From Cytophagales bacterium (lineage in GTDB: Bacteria; Bacteroidota; Bacteroidia; Cytophagales; Microscillaceae), in assembly GCA_013298075.1 (NCBI GenBank), contig JAAFJG010000051.1:1-33670 (forward strand): a stretch of DNA of 33,670 nt. Reading direction: 5' to 3'. The position numbers and the translations under genes were made by a program. The notes below the pieces were generated by a model. That model saw only the letters and a list, made by a program, of their open reading frames with translations. It made no database searches and had not been told where the DNA came from. Below, one piece after another: positions 33,538 to 33,670 of the stretch. Each line of letters begins with the position of its first letter. Positions within the stretch are counted from its first letter, which is position 1.

Positions 33538-33670
33538 ATAACTTTGAAAACTGTGGAAAAATTGATTATTATTAAAAAAGTCGGTTTTAATGACTTTAAA
33601 TGCTATTTTTATTAAATTTTTAAATTTTTAATATAGAATAATACGAATATAATTTGTTAAAATAAATTAT

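Larger units (their letters stand above)
33255..33670. other. Intergenic region at the window end
   Basis: No gene was seen. It contains the tRNA promoter and one palindromic element at 33403-33537. The rest is featureless AT-rich DNA. Confidence 0.6.

Overview
The window is very AT-rich DNA from a member of the Bacteroidota, most likely a Cytophagales-type genome. Four things support this. Genes are preceded by the phylum's promoter pattern (-33 TTTG or TTG, about 19-20 bp, then -7 TAnnTTTG) and by A-rich leaders instead of Shine-Dalgarno sites. There is a pair of envelope proteins resembling type IX secretion parts: a DUF6089/PorG-like barrel and a TPR-PD40-OmpA/PorE-like protein. LytTR response regulators and WG-repeat, WbqC and YceI-type proteins, all common in this phylum, are present. 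An inactive dihydroorotase homologue lies near pyrB. I cannot name the species.

Layout. 1-1.0 kb: two small unknown genes, one with a possible HEPN motif. 1.0-4.1 kb: KtrA, a PncA-like hydrolase behind a structured leader, and GDP-mannose 4,6-dehydratase. 4.2-9.1 kb: RuvX, groES-groEL with an operator-like inverted repeat, then a LytTR regulator with a patatin-like lipase. 9.1-11.0 kb: DUF721 (DciA-like), a lone nuoA and a TauE/SafE permease. 11.0-11.98 kb: gene-poor, with an (ATTG)9 microsatellite and small or broken ORFs. 12-15.3 kb: a Glu/Leu-type dehydrogenase and an acyl-CoA carboxylase beta subunit, separated by two back-to-back mobile repeats. 15.4-17.8 kb: tadA, a WG-repeat lipoprotein, a WbqC protein and a small secreted protein. 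18-22.5 kb: serS and the PorG/PorE-like pair. 22.5-26.2 kb: a tandem duplication that made two YceI genes and left a 3' fragment of a phosphotransferase gene, then the intact phosphotransferase and a second LytTR regulator. 26.2-28.4 kb: repeats, an LPP20-like secreted protein with a frameshifted signal peptide, and a DUF4384 protein. 28.6-33.25 kb: a WYL regulator, the pseudo-dihydroorotase, a PadR regulator whose stop codon comes from a mobile repeat, pyrB and tRNA-Asn.

The strongest unexplained structure is a family of roughly 215-bp MITE-like elements. They have about 24-bp terminal inverted repeats and a central palindrome (CCTCCAGATAAATCTGGAGG). Two copies have 8-bp target duplications, exact in one and 7/8 in the other. 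Six copies or fragments lie at about 4.2, 13.2, 13.4, 17.8, 29.7 and 31.9 kb, always hugging gene ends or starts. Two other dispersed or palindromic families are also visible. No complete insertion sequence, CRISPR array, prophage or classical defence operon was seen.
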